The position numbers and the translations under genes are program-made. Shown piece by piece: positions 9,210 through 18,511 of a DNA stretch of 64,000 nt. The notes beneath the pieces are model-generated. The model was not told the DNA's origin. It did no database searches and worked only from the letters and a program-made list of their open reading frames with translations. Position 1 is the stretch's first letter; each line of letters starts with the position of its first letter. Source of the DNA: Xanthomonas euvesicatoria pv. euvesicatoria (GTDB lineage: Bacteria > Pseudomonadota > Gammaproteobacteria > Xanthomonadales > Xanthomonadaceae); assembly GCF_020880415.1 (NCBI RefSeq), contig NZ_JAJIUJ010000040.1, positions 62,001 to 126,000 of the forward strand, written 5' to 3'.

Positions 9210-9305
9210 CGGTGCGTCCCTCGCCACGCCACCAAGGCGTGGCGAGGGCACATCTGCCATGGCGCCATCCGCGCGCGTATGCTTGGATCATTCCTGGGAG
9301 GGAAC

Positions 9306-9791
9306 ATGAGCCAAAGCACCACGACCGCGCGACCGATCGAGCGCTATTTCGCCAGCTATTCCGACGATCATCAAAACGCGACCAATCAGCAGATCCACGT
9401 GCTGGCGGTGCCTGCCATCCTGTGGTCGGTGGTGGCGCTGTTGTGGTGCATCCCGGTCGGCGGTAGCTGGTTCAGCAGCGGCGTGTGGGCCGCGCTGTCG
9501 ATGTTTGCGGCGTGGTCGTACTACAACCGGCTGTCGCGCCCGCTGGGGCTGGGCATGCTGGGGATCTTTTTCTTCTTCGGCTGTCTGTGCCGGTTGATCG
9601 AAGGCCGCATCGGGCTTGGCGGCCTGTTCACCACCGCGCTGACGGTGTTCGTGCTGGCATGGATTGCGCAGTTCGTCGGCCACAAGATCGAAGGCCGCAA
9701 ACCGAGCTTCCTGACCGATCTGACCTATCTGCTGATCGGGCCGATCTGGGTGCTGGCCAAGGCGTATCGCCAGCTGGGTTGGCGTTACTGA
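9306..9791 (+). CDS. Mpo1-like (DUF962) integral membrane protein
   Basis: A 161-residue membrane protein of the DUF962/Mpo1 family. Yeast Mpo1 is an Fe(II) dioxygenase that shortens 2-hydroxy fatty acids by one carbon; the bacterial role is not settled. The opening IERYFASYSDDHQNATNQQIHVLAVP holds the family's HxxxxNxxxH region with the histidines expected to bind iron, WIAQFVGHKIEGRKPSF holds the second conserved histidine, and the protein ends in a short hydrophobic segment (LTYLLIGPIWVLAKAY). Four membrane spans are likely. The start at 9306 follows GGGAGGG. It is convergent with the next gene. Confidence 0.8.
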   Translation: MSQSTTTARPIERYFASYSDDHQNATNQQIHVLAVPAILWSVVALLWCIPVGGSWFSSGVWAALSMFAAWSYYNRLSRPLGLGMLGIFFFFGCLCRLIEGRIGLGGLFTTALTVFVLAWIAQFVGHKIEGRKPSFLTDLTYLLIGPIWVLAKAYRQLGWRY

Positions 9792-9816
9792 GCGTCGCCG
9801 ACAGACCAGCCAGGCC

Positions 9817-10719
9817 TCACGCGCCGATCCCGAGCTCTTCGGGCAGTGGGCGAAACGCACGCGGCGCATAGCCGAAATCGCGGCGTGCCGGCTCCAGATC
9901 GAATACCAGGTCCTCGCGCATGCGCTGTAGCGCGGCGGCATTCAAGCCCCGCAGGCGGCCCAGGCGTTGCGCTGCGGTGAGTGCAAGACCGAACAGGCTC
10001 GGCGGCACCTGGTACAGACGTGCAGGCCGTGGCAGCGCTTCCAGTACGCGCTCTACCATCTGCGTGTACGCCAGCACTTCGCCGCCGCCCACGGCATAAC
10101 TGCGCTGCTGGGTGGCCGGCTGGCCAACCACCGCCAGAGCGGCGCTGGCCAGATCTTCCACATGCACGGGCTGGCGAAGGCCAGTGGCGTTGGCGGGCAG
10201 TACGAACGCGCCGGTGCGCTGCGCCAGCCCGGCGATCTGGGTCAAGGTTTTGTCGCGTCCCGCGCCGTAGACCAGGGTCGGCCGCAGCACGGTGGCACTA
10301 GCGCCACGCGCACGCGCGGCGGAAAACAGCGCCTGTTCGGCAGTGGCCAGACGCTGGGCCACGTCGCGCTCGGCCGCGTCGATGGAGTGTTCCTTGACCT
10401 CAACGCTGGTGGAACCGAACGCCACGATACGCGGCGCTACCACCGGGTTTTCGGCATACCAGCGTGCGAAGTGGTCCAGCGGACCACAGCTGAAGATCAC
10501 CTCGAACGCCTCGCCGGCAGCTGCCGGCACAGCCAGATCGCCCTGCCGCCAGATCAGACCGGAGCGCGCTGCGCGCGGCTGGCGCGACCACGCCGTCACC
10601 TGCCATCGGCTGCTCAGCAGGCGGATCAGCAAGCGCTCGCCGATTTGCCCGCTGCCGCCGAAGACCAGGGCGCGCGGCGCAGATGCAGCGGTGGACGGAG
10701 CGGGATTGGCGGCAGTCAC
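9817..10719 (-). CDS. NAD(P)-dependent epimerase/dehydratase-like protein
   Basis: A roughly 300-residue extended SDR-like protein. The Rossmann fingerprint is ALVFGGSGQIGERLLIRLL, followed by a basic residue region (WSRQPRAAR) that would favour NADPH. Later segments include VIFSCGPLDHFARWY, VAFGSTSV and TVLRPTLVYGAGRD, where the VYGAG motif is characteristic of nucleotide-sugar epimerase relatives. A canonical YxxxK is not obvious, so it may be an atypical member with a nonstandard substrate. GTG 10719 is my choice, because it begins just before a short Ala/Pro lead to the Rossmann strand; ATG 10767 adds 16 Cys/His-rich residues of no evident use. It is divergent from the Mrp operon. Confidence 0.75.
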   Translation of the reverse strand: MTAANPAPSTAASAPRALVFGGSGQIGERLLIRLLSSRWQVTAWSRQPRAARSGLIWRQGDLAVPAAAGEAFEVIFSCGPLDHFARWYAENPVVAPRIVAFGSTSVEVKEHSIDAAERDVAQRLATAEQALFSAARARGASATVLRPTLVYGAGRDKTLTQIAGLAQRTGAFVLPANATGLRQPVHVEDLASAALAVVGQPATQQRSYAVGGGEVLAYTQMVERVLEALPRPARLYQVPPSLFGLALTAAQRLGRLRGLNAAALQRMREDLVFDLEPARRDFGYAPRAFRPLPEELGIGA

Positions 10720-10885
10720 GGGGCAATTATCGATGCATGCATGCCTGCAGCATAGCGAGTGCGGCATTGCGATGTGCAGCCCAGTGGGGCCGATGGCAGG
10801 CCATGTGCGCTGGCGGCGTTGACGCGGACGTCAGTCAACGGTTTGTTAAGCTCTCGGGCCTGCTCGCGAATCTTGTGTTCCCTGC

Positions 10886-13714
10886 ATGCCTTTCTCGTTG
10901 GAAATTCTGCTGGCGCTGCCATTTGTCATGGCCGCTGCCGCTGCGCTGCTCTGGCGCGCCTCCCGTTCGATCACTGCGTGGTTGGCTGCGGCCGCGCCGT
11001 TGGCCGGGCTGCTGGTGCTGGCGCTGTTGACGCCCGCGGTGCTGCGCGGCGAGGTGATTGCCAGCGATCACGCGTGGCTGCCGCAGATTGGCCTGATGTT
11101 CTCGCTGCGGCTCGATGGCCTGGCCTGGATGTTCGCACTGCTGGTGCTGGGCATCGGTGCGCTGGTGGTGCTGTACGCGCATTACTATTTGAGCCCACGC
11201 GATAGCGCGTCGCGTTTTTTTGCCTATCTCTTGCTGTTCATGGGCGCGATGCTCGGCATGGTGCTGTCGGGCAACCTGCTCTTGCTGATGGTGTTCTGGG
11301 AACTCACCAGCATCAGCTCGTTCCTGTTGATCGGTTTCTGGTCGCACCGCAAGGACGCGCGCGAAGGCGCACGCATGGCCTTTGTGCTGACTGCCGGCGG
11401 CGGCCTGTCGTTATTGGGCGGCGTGTTGATGATCGGCCGCATCGTGGGCAGTTTTCAGCTCGATGCCGTCCTGGCCGCCGGCGATGTGATCCGCGCCAGC
11501 CCGCTGTATCCGTACGCGCTGGGCCTGGTGTTGCTGGGCATCTTCACCAAGAGCGCGCAGTTCCCGTTCCACTTCTGGTTGCCGCACGCAATGGCGGCGC
11601 CCACGCCGGTGTCGGCGTATCTGCATTCGGCCACGATGGTGAAGGCCGGCGTATTTTTGCTGGCGCGTTTGCATCCGGCGCTGGCCGGTACCGATCTGTT
11701 TTTCTACACGGTGACCAGCATCGGCGCGATCACGGTGCTGTTGGGCGCATGGCACGCCATCTTTCAGCACGATCTCAAGGGCGTGCTGGCGTACTCGACC
11801 ATTTCGCATCTGGGCCTGATCACGATGCTGTTCGGCCTGTCCACGCCGATGGCGGTGGTGGCCGGCGTGTTTCACCTCATCAACCATGCGGTCTTCAAAG
11901 CGTCGTTGTTCATGGCCGCCGGCATCATCGACCATGAGACCGGCACGCGCGACATGCGCAAGCTGGGCAATCTGCGCCGGTTGATGCCGGTGACCAGCGC
12001 GCTGGCCATCACCGCTTCGCTGGCCATGGCCGGCATTCCGCTGCTCAACGGCTTCTTGTCGAAGGAAATGTTCTTCGCGGTTGCGCTGGATACCGAAGCG
12101 CCGCAACTGATGCGCATCCTGGCCAGCACCGCTGCGCTGCTGGCCGGCCTGCTGGGCGTGGCGTACAGCCTGCGCTTCGTGCACGACACCTTCTTCGGCG
12201 AAGGCCCGCGCGCGCTGGACACCACGCCGCACGAGCCGCCGCGCTGGATGCGGATTCCGGTCGACGTGCTGGTACTTACCTGCGTGGCGGTGGGCATCGT
12301 GCCGGCATGGACAGTGGCGCCCGTATTGCGCGCCGGTGCCACCGCGATCTTGGGCGACCAGCTGCCCGACTACAGCCTGGCGCTGTGGCATGGCGTCAAT
12401 TTGCCGCTGGCGATGAGCGTTGCCGGCATCGTCGGCGGTGCGTTGTTGTACGTGGCGCTGCGCCGCACGCTGGATCTGTATGCAATCCAGAACCGTTCGC
12501 CGGGCAAGGCACTGTTCCAATGGAACCTGCGTGCCTTGTTCAGTGCCACCGCACGCATGACCGACGCCGTCACCAACGGCAACCTGCAGCGCATGTTGAT
12601 GCTGCTGGTGCTAAGCGCGGTCGTGGTGGCGCTGGTGCCGTTCCTGCAAGGCGGTGCATTGCCGCAATGGCCTGCACCCATGCCAATGCCGGCGCTGGGG
12701 TGGATGGTGTGGCTGTTGATGATCGCATGCGCCCTGGGCAGCCTGTTCCTGTACAAGCAGCGCCTGCTGGCGGTGCTGGTGCTCGGCGGCACCGGGCTGG
12801 CGGTCAGCCTGACGTTCGTGTTCTTGTCGGCGCCGGATCTGGCGCTGACGCAGTTGCTGGTGGAAATGGTCACGCTGGTGCTGATGCTGCTGGCGATGAA
12901 CTACCTGCCCGAGCGCTCGTTGCCCGAACGTGCGCGGCTGCGCAAGATGCGTGATGCCGCAATTGCCATTGCCGGCGGTGCCGGTCTTGCGGCGTTGGCG
13001 TATACCTTGATGACGCAACCCAGCCATTCGGTCGCCGGCGAACTGCTGCAGCGCGCCTTGCCCGAAGCGTATGGGCGCAATGTGGTCAACGTAATTTTGG
13101 TGGATTTCCGGGGCTTCGATACCTTTGGCGAGATCACCGTCTTCGCCATCGCCGGGCTGGTGGTGCACGCCTTGCTGCGCCGCGCGCGCATGGCACCGGA
13201 GCGCACCATGCCGGGGCCGCCGATCAAGTTGCCGGTGCCGGCCGATCTGGCGCAGATCATGTTCCCGCTGACATTGACGGTGTCGCTGTTCCTGTTCCTG
13301 CGCGGGCACAACGCGCCGGGCGGCGGCTTCATTGCCGGGCTGGTGTTGGCGGTGCCATTGCTGATGCAGTACGTGATTCAGGGGACGGCCTCGGTGGAGT
13401 CGCGCTTTGGTTTCGACTACATCCGCCTGATCGGCATCGGCTTGTTGTGCGCGCTGATCAGCGGCGCCGGCTCGCTGGTGTTCGGGCTGCCGTTCCTGAG
13501 CAGCGGACATCTGGAAATTCCGCTGCCGCTATTGGGCGAGCTGGAACTGGCCAGTGCGCTGGGCTTCGATACCGGCGTGTACCTGGTGGTGTTCGGTGCG
13601 GCAATGTTGATGCTGTCGATGATGGGCACGATCAAGCCCTCGCGTACGCGCAGTTCGCAGCGCGGCGAGATCGACCCCACCCAACGTTCGACACGCACCG
13701 CGGAGCAGCATTGA
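10886..13714 (+). CDS. mrpA: Mrp Na+/H+ antiporter subunit A fused to subunit B
   Basis: A 942-residue integral membrane protein. Residues about 1-700 are the MrpA proton-channel part, homologous to NuoL, with the conserved stretches YAHYYLSPRD, LMVFWELTSISSFLLIGFW, FPFHFWLPHAMAAPTPVSAYLHSATMVKAG (quoted in parts) and LAYSTISHLGLI. The C-terminal part (about 760-930) is an MrpB/MnhB domain, recognisable by TLTVSLFLFLRGHNAPGGGF. Such A-B fusions are typical of group 2 Mrp systems (PhaAB type), which need only six genes. The complex exchanges Na+ or K+ for protons at the inner membrane and supports pH and salt tolerance. Its stop overlaps the start of mrpC by one base. Confidence 0.93.
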   Translation: MPFSLEILLALPFVMAAAAALLWRASRSITAWLAAAAPLAGLLVLALLTPAVLRGEVIASDHAWLPQIGLMFSLRLDGLAWMFALLVLGIGALVVLYAHYYLSPRDSASRFFAYLLLFMGAMLGMVLSGNLLLLMVFWELTSISSFLLIGFWSHRKDAREGARMAFVLTAGGGLSLLGGVLMIGRIVGSFQLDAVLAAGDVIRASPLYPYALGLVLLGIFTKSAQFPFHFWLPHAMAAPTPVSAYLHSATMVKAGVFLLARLHPALAGTDLFFYTVTSIGAITVLLGAWHAIFQHDLKGVLAYSTISHLGLITMLFGLSTPMAVVAGVFHLINHAVFKASLFMAAGIIDHETGTRDMRKLGNLRRLMPVTSALAITASLAMAGIPLLNGFLSKEMFFAVALDTEAPQLMRILASTAALLAGLLGVAYSLRFVHDTFFGEGPRALDTTPHEPPRWMRIPVDVLVLTCVAVGIVPAWTVAPVLRAGATAILGDQLPDYSLALWHGVNLPLAMSVAGIVGGALLYVALRRTLDLYAIQNRSPGKALFQWNLRALFSATARMTDAVTNGNLQRMLMLLVLSAVVVALVPFLQGGALPQWPAPMPMPALGWMVWLLMIACALGSLFLYKQRLLAVLVLGGTGLAVSLTFVFLSAPDLALTQLLVEMVTLVLMLLAMNYLPERSLPERARLRKMRDAAIAIAGGAGLAALAYTLMTQPSHSVAGELLQRALPEAYGRNVVNVILVDFRGFDTFGEITVFAIAGLVVHALLRRARMAPERTMPGPPIKLPVPADLAQIMFPLTLTVSLFLFLRGHNAPGGGFIAGLVLAVPLLMQYVIQGTASVESRFGFDYIRLIGIGLLCALISGAGSLVFGLPFLSSGHLEIPLPLLGELELASALGFDTGVYLVVFGAAMLMLSMMGTIKPSRTRSSQRGEIDPTQRSTRTAEQH

Positions 13715-14088
13715 TGGAATTGGCAGTGGCAAGCGCGATCGGCGTCCTCACCGCACTGGCGATCTATCTGCTGCTGCGCGCGCGCAGCTTCGATGTGATC
13801 CTGGGCATGACATTCCTGTCGTATGCGACCAATCTGCTGATCTTTGCCGGTGGGCGCTTGCGCAGTGGCCAGGCGCCGGTGTTGCGCGACGGCGTGCCGG
13901 CCGAGCTGATGCATCACACCGATCCGCTCCCGCAGGCCTTGGTGCTGACCGCCATCGTGATCGCGTTTGCGATGACCGCGGTGAGCCTGGTGCTGGCGAT
14001 CCGCAGCCGTAGCGACAATGGCAGCGACCATGTGGATGCGCACGAAGATGCCGCGACCGGCACGGATACGCGGCAGGCCCGGCGATGA
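13714..14088 (+). CDS. mrpC: Mrp antiporter subunit C
   Basis: A 124-residue homologue of NuoK with three membrane spans (starting MELAVASAIGVLTALAIYLL). Characteristic of MrpC are FDVILGMTFLSYATNLLIF, the conserved DPLPQALVLTAIVI segment, and a hydrophilic acidic tail after the third span. It is the second gene of the operon: the start shares a base with the mrpA stop and the end overlaps mrpD by four bases, so translation is coupled and stoichiometric. A minimal Mrp complex needs this subunit for assembly. Confidence 0.93.
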   Translation: MELAVASAIGVLTALAIYLLLRARSFDVILGMTFLSYATNLLIFAGGRLRSGQAPVLRDGVPAELMHHTDPLPQALVLTAIVIAFAMTAVSLVLAIRSRSDNGSDHVDAHEDAATGTDTRQARR

Positions 14089-15629
14089 ACCATCTGCTGA
14101 TCCTGCCCATCCTGATCCCGATGCTGGGCGCGTCGGCATCGTTGTTCGTCGAGCACCGCCGCTATGGGCCGCGCGTGCAGCGCAGCGTGGCGTGGGTCAG
14201 CATCGCCTTGTTGGCCGCGGCGGTCATCGCCCTGTTCGCACGCGCGGCCGACGGCCGGATCCTGGTCTATCTGCTCGGCGACTGGCCGGCGCGCATCGGC
14301 ATCGTGCTGATGGGCGACCGCTTGTCGGCGTGGATGCTGCTGACGACCTTGATCCTGGGCTCGGCGTGCCTGCTGCATGCATGCGCAGGCTGGGACCGGC
14401 GCGCACCGCATTTCCATGCATTGTTTCAGTTCCAGTTGATGGGCTTGAACGGCGCATTCCTGACCGGCGACATCTTCAACCTGTTCGTGTTCTTCGAGGT
14501 GATGCTCATCGCCTCCTACGGCCTGCTGCTCAGCGGCGGGCGCGGGTTGCAGATGCGGGTGGGCCTGCATTACGTGGTGTTCAACGTGTGTGCGTCGACG
14601 TTGTTCCTGATTGCGCTGGGCCTGCTGTTCGGTGTTTTCGGCACGCTCAACATGGCCGAGCTGTCGCAGCGCATTGCCGATCTGCCGGCGCAGGACCTGC
14701 CGTTGGCAAAGGCCGCGCTGGGCTTGTTGCTGCTGGTGTTCTGCAGCAAGGCCGCATTGCTGCCGCTGTATCTGTGGCTACCGGAAACCTATTCGCGTGC
14801 GCCGGCGGCGGTGGCTGCATTGTTCGCCATCATGACCAAGGTGGGGTTATACGCAGCGCTGCGGGTATCGTCGTTGTGGTTCGGTGCCGGTGCCGGCGCG
14901 CTGCACGGCTTCGGTCGCCACGCGCTGTTGTGGCTGGGCATCGCGACGCTGCTGATGGCCGCGTTCGGGGTGATGGCCGCATCGCGGCTGCGGGTGATGG
15001 TGTCGTACCTGGTGGTGTTTTCGGCAGCGACCTTGTTCATCGCGTTTTCGCTGGACGATGCCGGCGCACTGGGCGCGGGACTGTATTACCTGCCGCACAG
15101 CAGCTTTGTCGCCGCTGCGTTGTTCATGGTCTCTGACCTGATCCGCCGTCGCCGCGGCAGTGCCAGCGACCGCAAGGAAGTGGTGGCGCCGCTGCCGGGG
15201 CGGGCCATTCCGGGCACGATGTTCATGATTGCCGCGGTGGCGGTGGCCGGGTTGCCGCCACTCTCCGGATTTCTGGCCAAGGCCGCATTGCTGCAACACG
15301 TGCCTGAAGGGCTGGTGGGACCGGTGTGGATCGCGGTGCTCGGCAGTAGCCTGCTGATGGTGATCGGCCTCACCCGCGCCGGCGTACGGTTGTTCTGGCG
15401 GGTGCCGGCGGCGGCGGAAAATGCGCCGGAACTGCAGCCGCCGCGACGTGGCCGCATGCGTCCGGTGGAGACCGCCGCCACGGTGCTGTTGCTGAGCGGG
15501 CTGGTTGCGATGACCGGCGCCGCAGGTCCCCTGATGCATTACACCGATGCGGCCGCTGCGCAGTTGCGCGACCCCGGCGCGTATGTTGACCAGGTCCGCG
15601 CCACCACGCCGCAACGGAGGCAGCCATGA
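14085..15629 (+). CDS. mrpD: Mrp antiporter subunit D
   Basis: A 514-residue homologue of NuoM/NuoN with about 14 membrane spans, the second large proton-conducting subunit of the complex. The signatures are FFEVMLIASYGLLLSGGR with the key membrane glutamate, KAALLPLYLWLPETYSRAPAAV (quoted across a Lys-containing helix) and the later VAVAGLPPLSGFLAKAALL segment. It overlaps mrpC and mrpE by four bases each. No truncation was seen. Confidence 0.94.
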   Translation: MNHLLILPILIPMLGASASLFVEHRRYGPRVQRSVAWVSIALLAAAVIALFARAADGRILVYLLGDWPARIGIVLMGDRLSAWMLLTTLILGSACLLHACAGWDRRAPHFHALFQFQLMGLNGAFLTGDIFNLFVFFEVMLIASYGLLLSGGRGLQMRVGLHYVVFNVCASTLFLIALGLLFGVFGTLNMAELSQRIADLPAQDLPLAKAALGLLLLVFCSKAALLPLYLWLPETYSRAPAAVAALFAIMTKVGLYAALRVSSLWFGAGAGALHGFGRHALLWLGIATLLMAAFGVMAASRLRVMVSYLVVFSAATLFIAFSLDDAGALGAGLYYLPHSSFVAAALFMVSDLIRRRRGSASDRKEVVAPLPGRAIPGTMFMIAAVAVAGLPPLSGFLAKAALLQHVPEGLVGPVWIAVLGSSLLMVIGLTRAGVRLFWRVPAAAENAPELQPPRRGRMRPVETAATVLLLSGLVAMTGAAGPLMHYTDAAAAQLRDPGAYVDQVRATTPQRRQP

Positions 15630-16132
15630 ACACACGTCTGCCACTGCGTCGCCGCCTGTTTCCCTCGCCGCCCTTGAGCGTGACGGTCTTCGTGTTCTGG
15701 CTGCTGCTCAGCGATAGCTTCGGCCTGCAGCAATGGGTCCTGGGCATGCTGCTGGGCGTGGTGGTACCGATCTTTGCAGCGCGGCTGGACCGCGAGTTCG
15801 CACAGATCGGCTCGCTGCGCTCGGTGCCACGCATGCTGCTGGTGGCCGCAGGCGACATCGTGCGCTCCAACATCAAGGTCGCTGCGCAGGTGCTCGGGCC
15901 AGAATCGCGTATCCATCCCGGTTTCATCTGGGTGCCGCTGGACATCGCCAACATCCACGGCATTGCTGCGTTGACCAGCATGATCACGTTGACACCGGGA
16001 ACCGTCTCGGCCGCGCTGTCGGACGACCGCAAATATCTGCTGGTGCACGTGCTGCATCTGGACGATCCGCAGGCCTTGATTGCCGAGATCAAGACCCGCT
16101 ACGAAAAGCCCCTGATGGAGATCTTTCCATGA
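15626..16132 (+). CDS. mrpE: Mrp antiporter subunit E
   Basis: A 168-residue MnhE-family membrane protein. After a basic N-terminus it has two hydrophobic helices (LSVTVFVFWLLLSDSFGL and WVLGMLLGVVVPIF) and a cytoplasmic domain with the family hallmarks DIVRSNIKVAAQVLGP, FIWVPLDI and LTSMITLTPGTVSAAL. It is needed for normal antiport activity and assembly in other bacteria. Start and stop overlap its neighbours by four bases. Confidence 0.93.
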   Translation: MNTRLPLRRRLFPSPPLSVTVFVFWLLLSDSFGLQQWVLGMLLGVVVPIFAARLDREFAQIGSLRSVPRMLLVAAGDIVRSNIKVAAQVLGPESRIHPGFIWVPLDIANIHGIAALTSMITLTPGTVSAALSDDRKYLLVHVLHLDDPQALIAEIKTRYEKPLMEIFP

Positions 16133-16413
16133 CCGGCCACATGTTCATCGAATCGACCATCGTGATCTGCATGCACGCGGTGGGCCTGGCCATCCTGATG
16201 GCTTTGTGGCGGCTGCTGCGCGGGCCGACCGTGCCAGACCGCATCCTGGCGCTGGACACACTCTCGGTCACCGCCATTGCCGAATTGATGCTGCTGGGCA
16301 TGTACCTGGATTCGCCGATCTACTTCGAGGCGGCCCTGGTCATTGCGATGCTTGGCTTCGGTAGCACCGTGGTACTGAGCAAGTACGTGTTGCGGCGGAG
16401 TATCGTCGAATGA
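16129..16413 (+). CDS. mrpF: Mrp antiporter subunit F
   Basis: A 94-residue protein with three membrane spans. The family motif RLLRGPTVPDRILALDTLS, with its conserved Arg and Asp, links the first and second helices, and the third helix reads FEAALVIAMLGFGSTVVLS. MrpF has been linked to solute efflux as well as antiport. The ATG overlaps the mrpE stop by four bases, which fixes this start against the long open frame upstream. Confidence 0.92.
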   Translation: MTGHMFIESTIVICMHAVGLAILMALWRLLRGPTVPDRILALDTLSVTAIAELMLLGMYLDSPIYFEAALVIAMLGFGSTVVLSKYVLRRSIVE

Positions 16414-16829
16414 TCGCCCTCACCGAATATTTGCTCAGCGCCTTGCTGCTGGCGGGCACGTTTTTCATCCTGATCGGCGCTTTCGGTCTGGTGAAGCTGT
16501 CGGACTTTTTCAAGCGCCTGCATGCACCGACCAAGGCCAGCACGCTGGGCGTGGGCTGCGTGTTGCTGGCTTCGGTGGGCTACCACCTGTTTCTCGGCGT
16601 GGACCCGCAGCCGCGCGAATTGCTGATCACCGTGTTCCTGTTCATCACCGCACCGATCAGCGCGCACTTGATGGCCAAGGCAGCGCTGTCGCTGATGATG
16701 GAAAACCGCCCGGAAGTACCGAACCACGGCGACGCGCAGCAGGAAGGATTGCCGCAGGTCAAAGGCGATCTTGGCGAGAACGAAGAAACCGAGAAGCAGC
16801 ATCCGGGGCCTGCGTCCGAGGGTGGCTAA
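16410..16829 (+). CDS. mrpG: Mrp antiporter subunit G
   Basis: A 139-residue last gene of the operon. Three hydrophobic helices are present, with the conserved GLVKLSDFFKRLHAPTKAS loop between the first and second and ITVFLFITAPISAHLMAKAA as the third. The C-terminus carries a hydrophilic, acidic tail (about residues 100-139) longer than the minimal family domain. It overlaps mrpF by four bases. Downstream there is no obvious terminator. Confidence 0.92.
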   Translation: MIALTEYLLSALLLAGTFFILIGAFGLVKLSDFFKRLHAPTKASTLGVGCVLLASVGYHLFLGVDPQPRELLITVFLFITAPISAHLMAKAALSLMMENRPEVPNHGDAQQEGLPQVKGDLGENEETEKQHPGPASEGG

Positions 16830-17170
16830 GGCGTTGCTGCCCGGCGTGGCGTGTTTGCCGATCAGGTCCGGTTGCTGCTCAGAGCCTTCTCAACGGCGCA
16901 ACTGGCTGAGCCGGTCGCCGGCACATGGGGCATCGACTCACGAGCGCTCACTTCGTGCGTTCGCCAACCACAGATGGGCATGCAACTGCAGTGTGGCGCG
17001 ACTCAACAACCACGCGCGGCGCTGCGCCACCGTTGCGCAAAGCGATTCTGCGACCGCCCACCATCGCTAACCGGCGCGACGCATGGGCCGCAGCAGGAAT
17101 GACACACCCTCCGCTAGCGCAGGATACAAACGCCTGCGCAAGACGACACCACCATCGCACACCTCGCATG
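16830..17170. other. Noncoding region after mrpG
   Basis: About 340 bases between convergent genes. No gene-like frame, strong hairpin or repeat was recognised. Confidence 0.45.
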
Positions 17171-17818
17171 TCAGCCGCAGCCTTCGACGTAATCCACCTG
17201 CGGCGGCTTGCCCACGCGCCAGCTGGTGACTTTGCCGTCTGCATCGGTCTCGAATACCAGCGCGGTCTGCGTGGCAGCGTCGGGTAGACGCAGCGTCAGC
17301 GCGCCTGGAATGTACTTATGCGGCTGCTCGGTCAGGCCGTCGGGGTACAACGCACGCAGCTGCGCCAATGTCATGCCGACCTTGCCGCCGCCCGGCGCCG
17401 TCTCTTTCGCTTCGTTGGTCTGCAAGCGCACCAATTGCCCGCCTTCGAACATGAAGCCCAAGCGACGCGGATCGCTGGCCCACCGTGGGCGCAGCAGGTA
17501 ACAGCCATTATCGGGTGCCGCTTCGCCCTGCAAATCGCCACCCCAGGCAGCCCGCGCCTGGCTGGCATCCATCCCAAAGCGCAAGTCGCCATAGCCATCC
17601 ATGCGCGCAAGCGCAGCGGGGTCCTGCTGGGTGCGCGGTGGAAATGTGCCAGCTGGCGCCGTGGCCGGCGGGACAGTGGCCGCCGGTTGATCGTCAGCGG
17701 CCGCAACCGGTACGTGCTCGGCGTTGGCGGGCGCGGCCGGCGCGGGCGATTGGTCGGCGCGGTTGCAGCTGGTCAGTACGAGCAATGCGCTCATCAGGCC
17801 CAATAGTCTGTATGTCAT
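17171..17818 (-). CDS. Lipoprotein of unknown function
   Basis: A 215-residue predicted lipoprotein with signal LLGLMSALLVLTSC (Cys18) and Asn at +2. A 45-residue Ala/Pro tether follows. The C-terminal 140 residues form one globular domain: MDGYGDLRFGMDASQARAAW, then a cysteine-containing strand (DNGCYLLRPRW), GFMFEGGQLVRLQ, VGMTLAQLRALYPD and a final VDYVEGCG with a second cysteine. The GDLRFGM...AW and GMTLAQLRALYP pattern looks like an internal duplication of a small unit found in other Xanthomonadaceae periplasmic proteins. Function unknown. It stands alone. Confidence 0.7.
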   Translation of the reverse strand: MTYRLLGLMSALLVLTSCNRADQSPAPAAPANAEHVPVAAADDQPAATVPPATAPAGTFPPRTQQDPAALARMDGYGDLRFGMDASQARAAWGGDLQGEAAPDNGCYLLRPRWASDPRRLGFMFEGGQLVRLQTNEAKETAPGGGKVGMTLAQLRALYPDGLTEQPHKYIPGALTLRLPDAATQTALVFETDADGKVTSWRVGKPPQVDYVEGCG

Positions 17819-17959
17819 CTGCGCGTTTCCTAGAGTTGCAGTACAGCGTACACAGCCACCATCGCGAGCATGTGCAGAGCGTGGCCACACACCGTCGCCG
17901 CCATGTCATCGGCGCTTCATTGGCGGGCGTCACGCTATTGGCTTCGCAGGACCGCCGCC

Positions 17960-18511
17960 ATGATCCCACGCAAGACCGAGCTCGCCCTAACCACGTTGCA
18001 ATCGCACCGCAGCCCGCTGACGCTGCTGCAACGGCGCGCGTTGATCCTGGCCGACGGCCAGCGCGATCTGGCCACGCTCGCCACGCTGCTGGGCGGCGAC
18101 GGCACCGGCTTGGTGCAGAGCCTGTGCGCGATGGGGTATCTGGATCTTGGACCCGCTGCATGCGGTGCTGCGGGTCAAACGCGCACGGCAGCCACTGCCG
18201 CGCTGCCCGATGTGCACGAAGCACCCGTGGCCCTACCGGACGCAGGACCCAGCGAAGAAGAGCTGCGGCGCCTGCGTCGCCGTGCAGCGACCAATGCACG
18301 CCTGTACTTGCTCGATATCCTGCAGTTGCAACGCAATGCCCTTGCCGCTGCGCTGCATCGGCAACTGCACGCCGCGCGCGACGACGATCAGATCCGCACG
18401 ACCATCGCCGAGGCGTTGCACGCGCTGCCGCAGATCACCTCGGCGAGCTACGCCGAACGCGTCCGCACACGGATCGGCGAGCTGCTGCCGGAGACCTTGC
18501 AAGCCGCGTGA
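17960..18511 (+). CDS. Unknown cytoplasmic protein
   Basis: A 183-residue protein with no signal peptide or membrane segment and no family I recognise. The N-terminus (LTLLQRRALILADGQRDLATLATLLGGD) resembles a small winged-helix or DprA-tail fold, as in Xanthomonadaceae proteins that start with a short DNA-binding-like domain. An Ala-rich linker follows, then a charged helical region (GPSEEELRRLRRRAATNARLY) and a helical C-terminus (QIRTTIAEALHALPQI). The second half may be a coiled coil or a helical bundle. ATG 17960 is selected because upstream residues in this frame are antisense to the lipoprotein promoter. Real on codon use and composition, but its function is unknown. Confidence 0.6.
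   Translation: MIPRKTELALTTLQSHRSPLTLLQRRALILADGQRDLATLATLLGGDGTGLVQSLCAMGYLDLGPAACGAAGQTRTAATAALPDVHEAPVALPDAGPSEEELRRLRRRAATNARLYLLDILQLQRNALAAALHRQLHAARDDDQIRTTIAEALHALPQITSASYAERVRTRIGELLPETLQAA

Noticed and set aside
7719-9260. Minus-strand open frame of 513 codons opposite the M4 protease
   Set aside because: No protein-like pattern; the plus-strand protease has a complete zinc site.
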